A stretch of DNA of 64,000 nucleotides, from assembly GCA_014529385.2 (NCBI GenBank), contig CM043944.1, positions 58,642,268 to 58,706,267 on the forward strand, in the 5' to 3' direction. Made by a program: the position numbers and the translations under genes. The notes under the pieces were generated by a model that saw only the letters and a list, made by a program, of their open reading frames with translations, had not been told where the DNA came from and did not search any database. How positions within the stretch are numbered: position 1 is the stretch's first letter; every line of letters starts with the position of its first letter. This stretch comes from Adiantum capillus-veneris. Its lineage: Eukaryota; Streptophyta; Polypodiopsida; Polypodiales; Pteridaceae. Of this stretch, positions 36,249 to 47,425 are shown piece by piece.

Positions 36249-37183
36249 TGTTGGGCGCATTTCTGACACCCCTCTTTTTGTAAATTTGTATATATGGACA
36301 TGACGCCCGATGTCAAAAGGGCGTGTGGGATTTATTTTTGTGGGTTTTTTAGCTTGCTTTAGCAAGCACATGTACATGCACTACAAGTTGCTAGTCTAGT
36401 GACAGCTGTCGGGCTACTGTAAAGCAAGCACATGTACATGCACTACAAGTTGCTAGTCTAGTGACAGCTGTCGGGCTACTGTAAGTGCCCGTGAGTGAGT
36501 TTTTTGAAGTGAGCCTTGTATATAACTAAAACTCATGTACAAAATAAAAAATGTTCAGCCAAAGATCATAAATTTTCAGGTTTTAGCTCGTTGTGGCTTC
36601 TTGATGCTTTTGCATGCATGTTTTTGCCCCGACTAGCCTTCTCTACGTGTAGTCCTGCCGGGATAGCTTTCTGTTTGCGTCAATTTTTCTCATGGCCGCA
36701 TATGGAATCAAATTTGGTCTATCTTCAGATTTCTCGCGAGTCATTTTTCAAGATTTCTCTCAAGCTTTAAAGTGCCCCAATTGGAGTTGTGCTCATCAGG
36801 TTACGACTAGTTCTCCGCAGGGTTATGGCTATGGCAGCCTAGTAGCAAATTGTGTGCTGACAGAATTGGAGGGCATGTATGTATGAATTGTGGAATTGAT
36901 ATTGAAGTTGTGGGTTTGTGATGTTTAATTTTGAAAGGAGAGGCTCTTGTATTCATATGCATTGGTCGGCGTGTGCTGTAAATCCATGCTTTGGCAGGGT
37001 TTTGCTCCTATGTGACATAGTCTCTTTGGTGGGCGACGGCTAGTAAATTCCCAAGGGTCTACTCCTATTGGTCTTGTGGTGTTTCAAAGGGATTTTGCAA
37101 AGCTTTTGGTTTCTTGTAGTTCTGTTTCAACACTCTTGGGTGACATCGCTATAGAGTTGTTTCAGTTTGCTTGTTTCCCAACA
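36249..37183 (+). repeat. Gypsy C 3' LTR (935 bp)
   Basis: Matches 30000-30859 but is 75 bp longer. Most of the excess is a 62 bp tandem duplication starting at 36361 and 36423. Confidence 0.95.
36361..36484 (+). repeat. 62 bp tandem duplication inside the gypsy C 3' LTR
   Basis: AGCAAGCACATGTACATGCA recurs exactly 62 bases later and the two units look identical. The 5' LTR has a single copy, so the duplication arose after insertion. Confidence 0.95.
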
Positions 37184-37402
37184 ACGTATTCTTTGTATGT
37201 TTTGAACAGTGGTCGAGGATAGGCCGTGACTCCACACAGGCACGAGTATGCAGGCAGAAAGGGCTTAAACGCCCCTGTAGCTATTCTTAGTATTTCACCT
37301 TACTCTCTTACATTTGTTGTATGTAAATGATAAGCTAAAAAATAGATTGTTTTGTAATTATATGTTTATACTTACAAAAAATTTTATTGTTGTTTTTTGC
37401 AG
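37184..37402. other. Right flank of gypsy C, non-coding
   Basis: Begins with the ACGT duplication. It should continue the CACTA-related DNA seen before 30000. The sequence is AT-rich and ends in TTTTTTGCAG, which resembles a plant splice acceptor, but I see no exon structure to support one. Confidence 0.5.
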
Positions 37403-38019
37403 AATCTGACATATATGCTGCTTTCAATGCTCTATATGGACATTAATCCATATCACCATTGATTTTTTCTGACCCTACTATAAGTGTGGAAGCCTCAAAG
37501 AAAATATTAGAAGAAATGGAAGCCCAGACCAAAGCCATACGGCAAGATATTCAAGCGGCTAAGGATCATCAAAAGATTTATGCAGACCAAAAGCAATCCT
37601 CCGGGATCTTCAAACAAGGAGACAAGGTTTTTCTTCGAGTACGTACAAATCTTTATCTCGGAAAATTCAAAAATCTTAGTCCCAGGTATTGCGGTCCTTA
37701 TGAAATAATCAAGGACCTCAATGATCATGCCTACAAATTAAAGCTACCAAAACACATCAAAGTTCATGATGTATTTCACGTCAGCCTACTAAAACCCTAC
37801 ATCCCAAATTCCAACCATGCATTGGAGGATGAAGATATTATAATGCATCAGCAAGGAGTGTTAGAGCTTCAGCCATATTTTATCCTCGAAACTAGAGAAA
37901 GAACTCTTAGAAATAGAGTAATTAGGGAACATTTGGTAAAATGGAAAGATGATCCCACTAAAGATTCCACTTGGGAAGATGAAACCTCTCTTCTCAAAGA
38001 CTTTCCCAATTTCTATTGA
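37403..38019 (+). pseudogene. Chromovirus integrase C-terminus with chromodomain
   Basis: The fragment starts inside the integrase at a YAAFNALYGH block, with one stop near 37444, then is open to the natural end at 38019. It shows KIYADQKQ, GDKVFLRVR, LSPRYCGPYEII, VHDVFHVSLLKPYI and a terminal chromodomain (ILETRERTLRNR, LVKWKDDPTKDSTWEDETSL). Chromodomains on gypsy integrases direct integration toward modified histones. The upstream pol is absent, so this is a 5'-truncated piece. Length and order of the C-terminal motifs are normal. Confidence 0.93.
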
Positions 38020-38033
38020 GATGACGGCATCTC

Positions 38034-38043
38034 ATGGGGGGAT
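38034..38043 (+). promoter_or_regulatory. Chromovirus polypurine tract candidate
   Basis: ATGGGGGGAT lies just after the pol stop and before a possible LTR start at TGAGAG (38044). Confidence 0.6.
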
Positions 38044-39748
38044 TGAGAGATCTCCACCTTTCTAGCAGCCAGGAATGAACTCAAGCTTTAGGAGAAAGCA
38101 TTGGTCAGACAATCAGGTAAAAACACTATATCAAAAGCAATAGAAAATGGTCTTTTTGGAATCTTAAGAAAAGCCGGTAAACCCCGGGCTAGGAATTTTC
38201 AGAATTAAAACTAGACAAAAACTGACCCCTCTAGTTCCAGCAGAAAGTTCGATGTAAATTAAATTGTTAATAAAAATTGGATGGTTGCAGTAATCATTTA
38301 AGCATAGACTTGATGGTTGTACTAATCATTTAAGCATAGACTTTTAATAAGGCTCCTATATATTTTCCCAGATATTTATGAAATTATCAAAAAATAACAA
38401 AAATAGTAGCAGGGCTGGTTTTTTAAGTCAGGGAGGCTATGGAAGGAGGTTGCAAGACTGTCCATGGTAGGAATAGCATCAAATGGAGCATTTTTTAGCT
38501 TGGGGGCTGCTTGATCTTCAAGCAACCACCTGTTCCAGCCCAGGAAGGTCTAGAAGGCCCAAAAAAAGTATAAATATGGTCCTAGGCCTCTCATTCTTAC
38601 TTAGGCTTGGAGTCCTAGCCATTTCTCTCTCACCTAGAGAGAACTCTACTAAAACATTATTGGGAAACCTACTTAATTAGCTCAAAAAGTCTTAAGCTAA
38701 TTAACACATTTAGAAAACACTTTAGCAACACAGTGAAATTACCTGATTAATAGATAAATAATGTAAGTATTTATTTAAGATAACATCAGTTGTTTTTACC
38801 TGAAAGTTAAAGGGGCAAATTAGTAAATCATGTTAGATAATTATGTGCTATTCATTAGAGTTAGTGTACATGATAAAGAAGTAGTGATAATTATCATAAG
38901 GTTAGTAAATTAATATATTTATTTATTTAAGTCAAATTATACTAATTTTAGCTCAAGATTTAAGGGGGCAATTAGTAAATCATGTTAGATAATTAACATA
39001 GCTATTTATCAAAGTCAAACTAGACAAATTATAGCTGAAAATTAAAGGGGGAAATTAGTAAATCATGCTAGATAACTAGGTGCTAGTTATTACAGTTAGT
39101 TTACATGATAAAGAAGCTATAATAATTATCTTAAGGTTAGAAAATTAATATAGCTATTTATCTTAGTCAAATTAGACTATTTCTAGCTGAAAATTAATGG
39201 GAGAACTAAGATCATTAAGTTGGAAAATTAAAAGATAACTACCACAGGTCAAAAATATCATTATCTACTTGTGATAATTATAGCATAGTTAAATAGTAAG
39301 TTTAGGAAATTATAATTGACCAAAAGTCTTTTTTTAGCAAATATTGACTAAAATAAATAGACTTTGTGGTCAAAAGTTTCTAGAAAAATTACAATAAGTG
39401 TAAACCAGTGATATAAAGTTGAGGAAATAAAATCTTTAAGAGAAAGTAAATAGAATAAATATTTAGCTAAAAATAAGCAGAATCCAAGCTTAAAATTCGA
39501 TAGGGAAATTAGGAAAAAGATGTAGAAAATTATAAGAGAATTAGGAGATTTTAGAAAACCCTTCAGAAAGCGTGGGAAAAAATTATCATACCTATATAAG
39601 CAAATAACAGATTGCTAGGTCAAGGATTTACCAATTAAGACTACAAAATTTAACCTTGATTGGGGTAAGATTGAATACAAAGGTTAAGTCTAGCTTTCGG
39701 ATAATTTACCTAATGATTAGACGTCTTTTTTTATAAGGATAAGAAGTT
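38044..39748 (+). other. Probable chromovirus LTR and leader
   Basis: This lies between a chromovirus 3' end and a gag-like start (39749). A TATA candidate (GTATAAATATGG, about 38570) and AT-rich tandem repeats are visible. No second copy and no standard primer-binding site were found, so the LTR end is unknown. Confidence 0.5.
38812..39200 (+). repeat. AT-rich tandem repeat, three units of about 153, 84 and 150 bp
   Basis: ATTAGTAAATCATGTTAGAT recurs near 38818 and 38970, with a GCTAGAT variant near 39054. The middle unit lacks about 70 bases that the first and third share (including ACATGATAAAGAAG). Confidence 0.85.
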
Positions 39749-39862
39749 ATGGCACCTAAAAGGACCCGATCAAATCCTACATCTGATGATGAGGGTGGAT
39801 CTCCAAAAATAACTAGAGCGTCGCACGACGAGAAAGCCAGACCTAGTAGTAGGCCTGACTGA
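39749..39862 (+). pseudogene. Chromovirus gag start fragment
   Basis: A 37-residue frame MAPKRTRSNPTSDDEGGSPK ... RPD ends in TGA. A basic-then-acidic N-terminus after an LTR-like region fits a gag start. The rest of gag is not recognisable downstream. Confidence 0.45.
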
Positions 39863-41049
39863 TGAGAGTGTACAGGCCGTAGTGCTACAACATATTCCAG
39901 ATCAGTCCCAAGTGGATCTTCGTTATAATTAAGTCTAGTTAATTTGAGTTCTTTTTAATTAACATTGCATACGTAAAGAGGGAGTAAGGAATTAGGAAAA
40001 GTAAAATTGGCCGAAATGGAAGACTTCTTCCAAGAACCCACGAGCACTTGTTTGTAAACTAGGAAAGAAATTTTTGGGATAAGGTTGGTTGACTTAGGAA
40101 AGAATGATTGGTCATCCTTAAGACATCTTGTCTCAAGACACCTCTAATTCCTTGGAATATTTTCACTTTAGGTGATGAGTAATGATGGCTGGTCAACCGC
40201 TAATGAGTTGGTTTCCCCCATGTACGTAGATTTTGTACCTCCTACATGTGTATGTTTCTGGATACTACTTAGGATATCACTTTTTTCCTAGGGGAACCGC
40301 CTGATTGTATGGGAAATTGGTACTGGCGTATGGGCATCCCAAACTTTTGGGTGATGGGTTCCCACCCTGTTTATAAATAAGGAGGGGTGTTGTTTGTGGG
40401 GTGCTTGAGACAAGTAGAGTACGTGTCAGGATTTTTCAAGATATATTATAAGTGACCATACCTTGTCTTAAGTCTAAAGATGTTTAATTTCTAAAAGAAT
40501 GCTTTTCAATGCTGATTTCAATGACTTGTCTTAATGAGTAACTATGATGAGAAGTTAAAAAGGAGTCCATTATTTGAAGTGTTAAAACACATGTGGTAGT
40601 AATTAAGAAACAAAAGGATCATGTGTGAGTGCGGGGTGGTAAGTGGGGATTGACTAAGGTTGTCAATCATGGATGGGTGGACCTGATTAGTTAGGTTAAT
40701 ATCCATTCCCGTACACTAAATATGTTTACAAAACTTTCTCACTTGAAAGAGGAGTCCACCAGCGGCTGTGCCCTCACTTATGTTGGGGGGGGGAAGCATT
40801 GGTTGAGGATACCTTAGCCCAATTTGTGGAGGTTATAGGGCCAAAAGAGTTTTGGACTTTTAAGATGTTGTTCCATTTTTGTTGTGAGACATGACTAGGT
40901 CTTCTTCTAGGGCTATAGACCCAAGCCATTGTCAATGGTAAATGACTATTCCCTTGATTTTTCTTGTTTAGAGACTCTAAGTTTTATTAGGCCTAGAGAT
41001 CTGTCAAGGATCCCATCCCGATCTTGGTATGGAGGGTTTGGGATCTCAC
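39863..41049. other. No gene recognised; possible LTR with TATA box
   Basis: No coding region. TATAAATA at 40372-40379 is followed by GGAGGGGTG, which would suit an LTR or solo LTR promoter. A G-run lies near 40788. No partner LTR was identified. Confidence 0.4.
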
Positions 41050-41500
41050 ACTACTCCTCGAAGAGTAGGTTGAATCCCCCTATGCCCTGCATAAGGATGA
41101 GCATGATATTCATACAACACTTTCTCACAAAGGGAGCTAGTAACACATAGCCTATTTCCCTAGAGAAGATAGCCATCCTATAAGGTGAACAATTCTTCTT
41201 TCTTTCCTAAGGAAAAGGATGAAATTATATCCTTGAAATCAGTGTCAGTAGCATACTCATCTGTCATAGAAGATAGATGATTGTGAGTTTTTATATACAT
41301 TGCATTTACTGTTGGTTGTCGTGATAGTGCATCCGCCACATGGTTGTGCTTGCCAGCAATATGAGCAATATAAAAATAAATTGCGGAAGAAAATTTTCCC
41401 ACCTCATTAGTTTGTCAAAAATCTTCATTTTCATCATGAAGTACTTAAGACTTTGGTGATCCGTTTGTAGGATGAATGGAGTCCCCAAAAGATAATGCTT
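41050..41500 (-). pseudogene. Antisense chromovirus: RNase H and start of integrase
   Basis: On the minus strand, 41488-41306 reads LQTDHQSLKYFM, a standard RNase H block. After a frameshift, 41402-41178 reads AGKHNHVADALSR, the conserved RNase H end. The frame then enters an integrase zinc region (LCVTSSLCEK, YEYHAHPYAGHRG) down to about 41050, where similarity stops. The rest of integrase is missing, so the element is 3'-truncated. Confidence 0.88.
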
Positions 41501-41738
41501 ATGTGTGTCAAGAGCATGTAGAACAACTAGTAGCTCCTTTTTGTATATACCCAGTACTTGCTCATAGGAGTTAAGTTACTCTTGCATGATATAGAATTCC
41601 CTTCTTAAAATAAAAACTACTCCAAGGAAATCTCCACAAGCATCACATCTGACCTCAAATGGTTTTGAGAGATTGAGTTGTGTAAGCCTATGTTGAGAGG
41701 TAAGCTAGCTTTTCTTTGATCTTGTCAAAAGTATTTTT

Positions 41739-42270
41739 CTATTTTGCAATACGGGTATACTTAACGTTCTTCTTTGTCAAGATATGTAATGGTCCTGATA
41801 TTTGCGAGAATTGTTTACTGAAGCATCTATAATATGCACACATACCAGTAATGCTCCGTCGCTCATGTAGATTCCTTGGGTTAGGCCATCCTTTTATTAC
41901 CTCTAACTTTGTTGGATCCATACAAATACCATTTTGAGAGACAATGTGATCTAAGTATTGAATCTCTTGAATGAAATACTCACTCTTCTGTTGACTATTG
42001 AAAATTTTATTCTCCCTCAAAGGTTCAAAGATCACCTTGAGATGTTGCTTATGTTCCTCAAGAGAATTGGAGTAGATGACAATATTATCAAAGAACACTT
42101 GTGGAAACTTGCAATGGGGTCTTATTATTTCCTCCATTAGGCGATTGAATATGGACAAAGCAATTGTCAAGCCAAAAGGCATGACAAGATATTCATAAAT
42201 ACCAAACGTTGTGCCGAAAGTGGTCTTTACAATATTGTCATTCACTATCCGTATTTGATGACAACCACTT
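41739..42270 (-). pseudogene. Antisense chromovirus: reverse transcriptase, C-terminal part
   Basis: The minus frame reads KTTFGTTFGIYEYLVMPFGL and a catalytic region that should be F/Y-x-D-D but reads VFFDNIVIYS, so the second aspartate is replaced by asparagine. LDHIVSQNGICMDPTKLEVI and ITGMCAYYRCF follow. The N-terminal half lies beyond the TIR element at 43590-43870, and the join is exact at TTAA. Confidence 0.92.
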
Positions 42271-42274
42271 TTAA

Positions 42275-43585
42275 TACTAGTTTGGTACCAAAATAGGACA
42301 CTTTAAGTGTCCTTTTTTAACAAATTTAAATTAAATGATGCTTGCATTAGACGGTTTATTTAAGAAAACCCTCTTGATAAGCTTAAATATGTTAGCTAGA
42401 GGGTCTTTTAAAAATATAACCTTGCATTTTAGAATATATCATGATCAAGAACTATAATCATCAAGTTGGACCTCGTAAGACTGCGATTGATGCTTTGAAG
42501 AAATTGCCTTTGTAAGCTCAAGAAAAATGAAGCAACCTTGTATAAAATTTTAGGTAACTCTTTTACAATTTTGCTATAGATAATTGAAAGTTTTATGTGC
42601 AAAAAAAATGACTTTGGAGTATATAAAATAATGGAAAGATCCATGTGTTTCATATGATCATTTCAAGCATGTCATTGTATACAAAGAAAAATATGTTTCT
42701 GATGTATTTGTGAGTTTTTGAATGTGATACATTGCTTGCCCCTTTCCATTGAGCACTCAAGGTGGCAAGTAGAAGGGCTTTGGTATGCAACAATTATTGG
42801 ATCATTTTAAATATTCAAAACTGCATAAGAGAAAACTTCCATATTTTCATTCTTGAGACATAAGCATTCAAAACCTCAAATAATATCAAACTTTCCATGT
42901 AGATCAACTAAATGTATCAAAGTACGTGGTACATACACAATTGGGTGCCTAAAACCTTGGTCTCAATGTTATTATGGAGAATTCAAGATTTTGAAGAGTT
43001 TTTGCACGATAAATAATTAAAGATAGAGTTCTAGCAATGAGATTTAATTGAGTTAGGGGGGAGCAAAAATACGTAGTTTCTTGGTTTAAACATATAAAGT
43101 CATTTGTACGTAGTTTTCAAATTGCACTAGAATAGTACCAATTTCATGAGGGGACCTTTGGAAGACCAAAATTATGCTCTCATTTAGCACGTGCTCAAGT
43201 ATGCAATTATTTCTATAGCTTGCATGTGACTTGAAAACTTATCTTTGAAGTGCATTCCATTGTTTTGTAACACTAAGTGCTAACACTTGGCTTTTATAAA
43301 CATAAGAAAGGCCATCTCTACAAAAAGATATAATAGTTTTATGATTTTTTGGAAAGCCAGCTTTGAAATTTTACTAGAATTTGTGTCTTAGAACTTACCT
43401 CCGTACAAATTGTATTTTTATATGGAAAAAAATCCAGGTATTTCTTTCCCTCATAACCAATCTATGGTAGATGCAAGATGTAAAAAATTTCTTCCTAGCT
43501 TGACAAATAAATTGCCAAAACTTGATAGAAAAATTGGACACTTTAGTGTCTTAGGACACTTAAGTGTCCAATTAGAGAACTAGTG
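42275..43585. mobile_element. Non-coding TIR DNA element 2 (1311 bp) inserted in the RT
   Basis: Ends read TACTAGTTTGGTACC on the left and, reverse complemented, CACTAGTTCTCTAAT on the right. Both are followed by GGACACTT(T)AAGTGTCC palindromes, as in element 1 (4477-5798). TTAA occurs directly outside each end (42271-42274 and 43586-43589). Removing the element and one TTAA restores the D-L-K-S-G block of the chromovirus reverse transcriptase, so the boundaries are certain. No transposase is encoded. Apart from the termini, I see little similarity between the two elements. Confidence 0.93.
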
Positions 43586-43589
43586 TTAA

Positions 43590-43880
43590 GGTCAATCGTA
43601 GTGAAGTAGGTAGATCCTTATATCTTATCAAACAAACCTTCTACCCGTGGTACAATAATTTTGTTCTTGATAGTAATCTGATTTAGTGCTCTATAGTCAA
43701 CAGACATACGGTATGTGTTGTCTTTCTTTTGCACTAATAGAATGGGTGAATGAAAAGGAGAGACACCAAGCCTCACCATCCCCGTATCCACCAATTCATG
43801 TTCTTGCCTCATAATCTCCTCTCTTGAGCCTGGGAAACTCCATAAAGAGGATTATTAGACGGTGAGCGCCCAGGTAGAAG
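43590..43880 (-). pseudogene. Antisense chromovirus: reverse transcriptase, N-terminal part
   Basis: The minus frame reads LVDTGMVRLGVSPFHSPILL, VQKKDNTYRMSVDYRALNQI and VPRVEGLFDKI, then a stop, then GSTYFTTIDL up to the TIR element. These are the fingers motifs of gypsy reverse transcriptase. Confidence 0.9.
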
Positions 43881-44086
43881 CTCTATCTTATGGTCATCAT
43901 CCCCTCATTTTGAATGTAACCCTCCACGGATGTCATCAATAAAAACATCTTAGAATCCATTTAGGAAATTAGAAAACTCTAATTCCTCTTGATTCCTACC
44001 ATTTTCATAAGATAAGCCATTAGGATCATTCTTGGACTCATTGAAAAAAATTGTATATGCAAAAAATGAGTTTTTTCACTCACTTA

Positions 44087-44473
44087 TCAAAGTTGAGAAT
44101 TTACAAGAGGTTTAGTACGACCCGACTCATTAGCATCTATATACATGATATTCTCCTTGTACGTGAAATAAGGTCTCCTTTCAAGGATCTTCATATTCGC
44201 AACCATGTGGTTAAACCATGGTGTCTCTAGGATAACATCCTCTTGTTCGAGAGGGGAGATAAAGTCCTCTTTGCTGAAATATCTTTGGACATGAAGCCTT
44301 AATTTTCCAATCAAGGGAATAACAGAGGCTTGTTGTACATTGAAAACTCCATCGGTAGTCATAGTATCTCCTATCTTGAAAGCTTGTATGCCTAGCTTAG
44401 TGGCCAACTCCATTGATATGAAGTTGTGAGTAGAGCCAGGGTCAAAAAGAATAAATGCATCATGCTCTCTCAA
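44087..44473 (-). pseudogene. Antisense chromovirus: aspartic protease
   Basis: The minus frame reads AFILFDPGSTHNFIS, where chromoviruses normally have D-S-G or D-T-G followed by S/A-T-H-N-F. Here the triplet is D-P-G. ELATKLGI and VILETPWF (a distal ILG-like motif) follow. The triplet change probably inactivates it. Confidence 0.82.
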
Positions 44474-44578
44474 CTTTCCCCAAGAATAGGAAAGGGATGA
44501 TCCTTTTCAATGATTATCCTCTTTTACAACTTTGACCATGGAAGCTCTAAGAGTCTGGTTGCATGCATTTCTTTTGGG

Positions 44579-45900
44579 GCAAGAACAATAGCTATGTCTT
44601 TGCTCCCCACACTTAAAACATTTATGGTCTTTGAGAAAATATTCTAACTCTTGAGGAGAGAGTTATTTTTACCTTTGTGAGATCCTTTCTCCTTGGTCTT
44701 GTTGTCGTTTGTTGTTGTTGTTACTAAAATTGCCTCGGGAAAAGTTTAGAGCATTGTTCTTCCCTCTAGGTTCATTTTGGTCTTTAATTTCCATGGGCTT
44801 AAAATTCCTTTCAGTCCCTTGTTGGAAACCGATTGGTGAAGCAACCATAGTACGGTGAATCACTTTAGTGATGGTCCTAGGCCTTTGAGAGTTAACATAC
44901 TCGGCCATATCTTTAGGAAGTCCCGCACAAAATTGATGCATTTGTTTGGTGAATATCTTTTGGTAGAGTGTAGCTTTGAGATGTAAATCCCAAATCTTAT
45001 CCACATACTTGTCGATGGACTCATTAGGAGATAGCTTCAAGCTTTTCCATTTGGTAAGCACTTTGTCTTTGACATCACTTGCAAGAGACAACTTCATTAT
45101 GGAAACTCATAGAGTTTTCCATGTCTTGGGATATTCTCCATTACCTCATAGACTAGCCCACCATTGTCGGGTGGACTTTGGAAAATTCATAGCCACATGA
45201 TGTAGCTTGGAGGAGTCCGTGAATTCCTCATCTCCAAAGGCCTCGTCAAATTGTTCAAGGAAGGCAAAAACTTTGTCCGTAGCACCACAGGTGCCATCAT
45301 AGGCAAGAAAAGAGATACTCTTTCCTCCCTCCTTGAACTTATTAAGCTTGTAGGACCTTTTCCAAGAAACATAGGATTTGCTATATCCTCCCCTCTTGTA
45401 TTATATAGGAAAAAAATATTGCTTTCGTCGAAAGAGGAGGAAGATGATGAAGATGGACAAGAGGGTGATCTCTTTCTCCACTTTTTATCTTTTGATTCCT
45501 CTCTTCCGTCTCATAATGACAAGGATAGGACTATATAATGATCTTTTCCTCTTGGTAAGAGTTGTGGATTGTTGAAACCCCCATCTTCTTGAAGCCATAT
45601 CTTCGAAGGAATCTGGATATTCACTTATTTCTCTTTCATAGGGTTCCTTATGTTCTCTCACTTTAGGAGTCTTCTTTTGGAAGTCTCTACAAGAGGCTTC
45701 CTAAGCTCTTTCCCTTCTTGAGGAGTTTGTAGAATCCCATGAATGGGAAGTTGGTCTTTACCTTGCAAGGCAGGATTGACCATAGCTTGTTGCAACCTAG
45801 TAACAATACATTTCACAAACATGGGAGTATCATTAGCAGCACCTTCATGTGAAAAATCAAAGATTTCAATACTCGTTAGATACTCTCTTTATTATTGTCA
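44579..45900 (-). pseudogene. Antisense chromovirus: gag with CCHC knuckle
   Basis: Read on the minus strand, a degenerate N-terminus begins near 45880. A capsid core at 45097-44669 has VLTKWKSLKLSPNESIDKYV and FCAGLPKDMAEYV. An Asn-rich stretch precedes the CCHC knuckle CFKCGEQRHSYCSC (44620 to 44579). Several stops and frameshifts separate the blocks. The order gag, protease, RT, RNase H matches a chromovirus. Confidence 0.85.
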
Positions 45901-46276
45901 GCTATGCTAAGTAAATTTATATATATGCTACTTTGTGATTTGGCAACTACAAAACATTAGTTTCAACTCTTCTTTACATTTAAAATTAGCTCTCAAGCAA
46001 CCACAGCCCTGTTCTAGAGACTGTTGATTGCAAAGAGTAGTGGAGAGGGTCTAGTAGTGCTTGGTTGATTATGGTTCATATTGAGCTCTCTAGTAGCTCA
46101 ATAATGGTTAAGCCGAAGGCAAGCCCTGAAAGATTCCATTATTAAATCTATAGTTCCCAGCAGTGTACCTCAAACTAAGTTCTTTTCAACAACGATAAAA
46201 ACTCCATGTCCCACTTACTCTCTTGCAATTAAAATGTCCAACTTTTTCCTCTTAGTCAAAAAAAGAGAAACCAATA

Positions 46277-46288
46277 GTTCTGATACCA
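46277..46288 (-). promoter_or_regulatory. Antisense chromovirus primer-binding site
   Basis: The minus strand reads TGGTATCAGAAC, close to the initiator-Met primer site, one base from the LTR end. Confidence 0.8.
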
Positions 46289-46289
46289 A

Positions 46290-47425
46290 TGGAATGGAAT
46301 ATGGCTATAACATTGATTGTAGCATAATTAAAGTGGCAATACTGAGAATTTCCTTTAGAGAATTCTTAAATATCATAATGAGAGTACTTGATTAAAGGTA
46401 GAAAAATGAGCATTATACCTGATTTACTTGGAGCCGGTCCCCCCTCCAAAAAGCTTTTGTATTATAGATTCTCCCTTGAAGAGAGACTTGGTACAACACA
46501 TACTTTGTTTTGAGACCTTGTTGATTCCATGAAGATGGTAGGCTTCATCGCCAATATTATACCCGTAACTATTCTTGTCAAATAATTAGCTTGTCCTCAG
46601 TCTTAATCCCAAGACCTCAGAGGCCTTAAAAAGTGGAGAGAGCTAGTAGGGAGTGAGGGAAGGGAAGAGAAAGAAGAAGTATCTTACAAGAAAGAAGTAC
46701 TTTCCCCACCATATATCACTCTTGGATCTTAGATTAGCATAGTAATATAGATAGTAGAGAAGATGAACATGACATTGAAGGTTGACTCTTGGATTGCATT
46801 CCATAGCCAAGAGGTGTTGGTGTAGGCTATCTACTTCTCAAGCTAGGAGAAGGAGATGGATTTATTTCTCAACACAATGGTAGAATGTATGAATGTGGTA
46901 GAATGAGAAAAAAATAAGTCCCTTCCTTGATCTCTCTCTCTCTACTCTTGCTTGATCCCTATTGGCCCTTACCAAGCTTGGCCAACAAAATGCTATGGTC
47001 ATTTCAAGCAATAGGGATAGCATTTGGACAAGTGTCTTTATTTATTCCTTTCATAGATAGATCTTATTAGCTAATTACATGCATTTGAATTCTCATTGGA
47101 CCTCCCTAAAGGACATACAATAGGATTCAAGCACACCATGAGGTCAGCATGGGTAGGGTCTTGACATGTGTCCGTATTGCCTCTTGAGTCTTTGACTTGC
47201 CTTGAGTGTGTGTGTGTGTGTGTGTGCGTGCTATCTCTCATTCCCCTACCTTTAAGGCTCACCACCTCCTTTGTAGGGATCCTTTTTGACTTGCACACCA
47301 TAAGCACCTTGGTCATAAAAAACAACAAGAACCTTAGACACCTTAGTCATAGCGCACCTCAAGCACATGCCTAGCTCACCTAAGTTCTAGAGTACCTAAA
47401 GATCTTAGGTATAAGGACTATAACA
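46290..47425 (-). repeat. Antisense chromovirus 5' LTR (about 1.14 kb)
   Basis: On the minus strand it starts TGTTATAG at 47425 and ends CCATTCCA at 46290, next to the primer site. A GT run (47203-47226) lies inside. The other LTR is not in the window or was lost with the 3' end, so the outer boundary rests on the TG start alone. Confidence 0.65.

Larger units (their letters stand above)
30000..37183 (+). mobile_element. Full-length Ty3/gypsy element (gypsy C, Tat-like) with target duplication
   Basis: A 7184 bp element with LTRs that begin TGTTGGG and end CCCAACA, a perfect inverted terminus. ACGT lies on both sides (29996-29999 and 37184-37187), a four-base target duplication where five is more usual. 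The internal order is gag, protease, reverse transcriptase, RNase H, archaeal-type RNase H, integrase. The second RNase H places it near the Tat lineage, with unusual protease residues. Numerous stops and frameshifts make it non-autonomous. It is inserted into the CACTA remnant. Confidence 0.96.
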
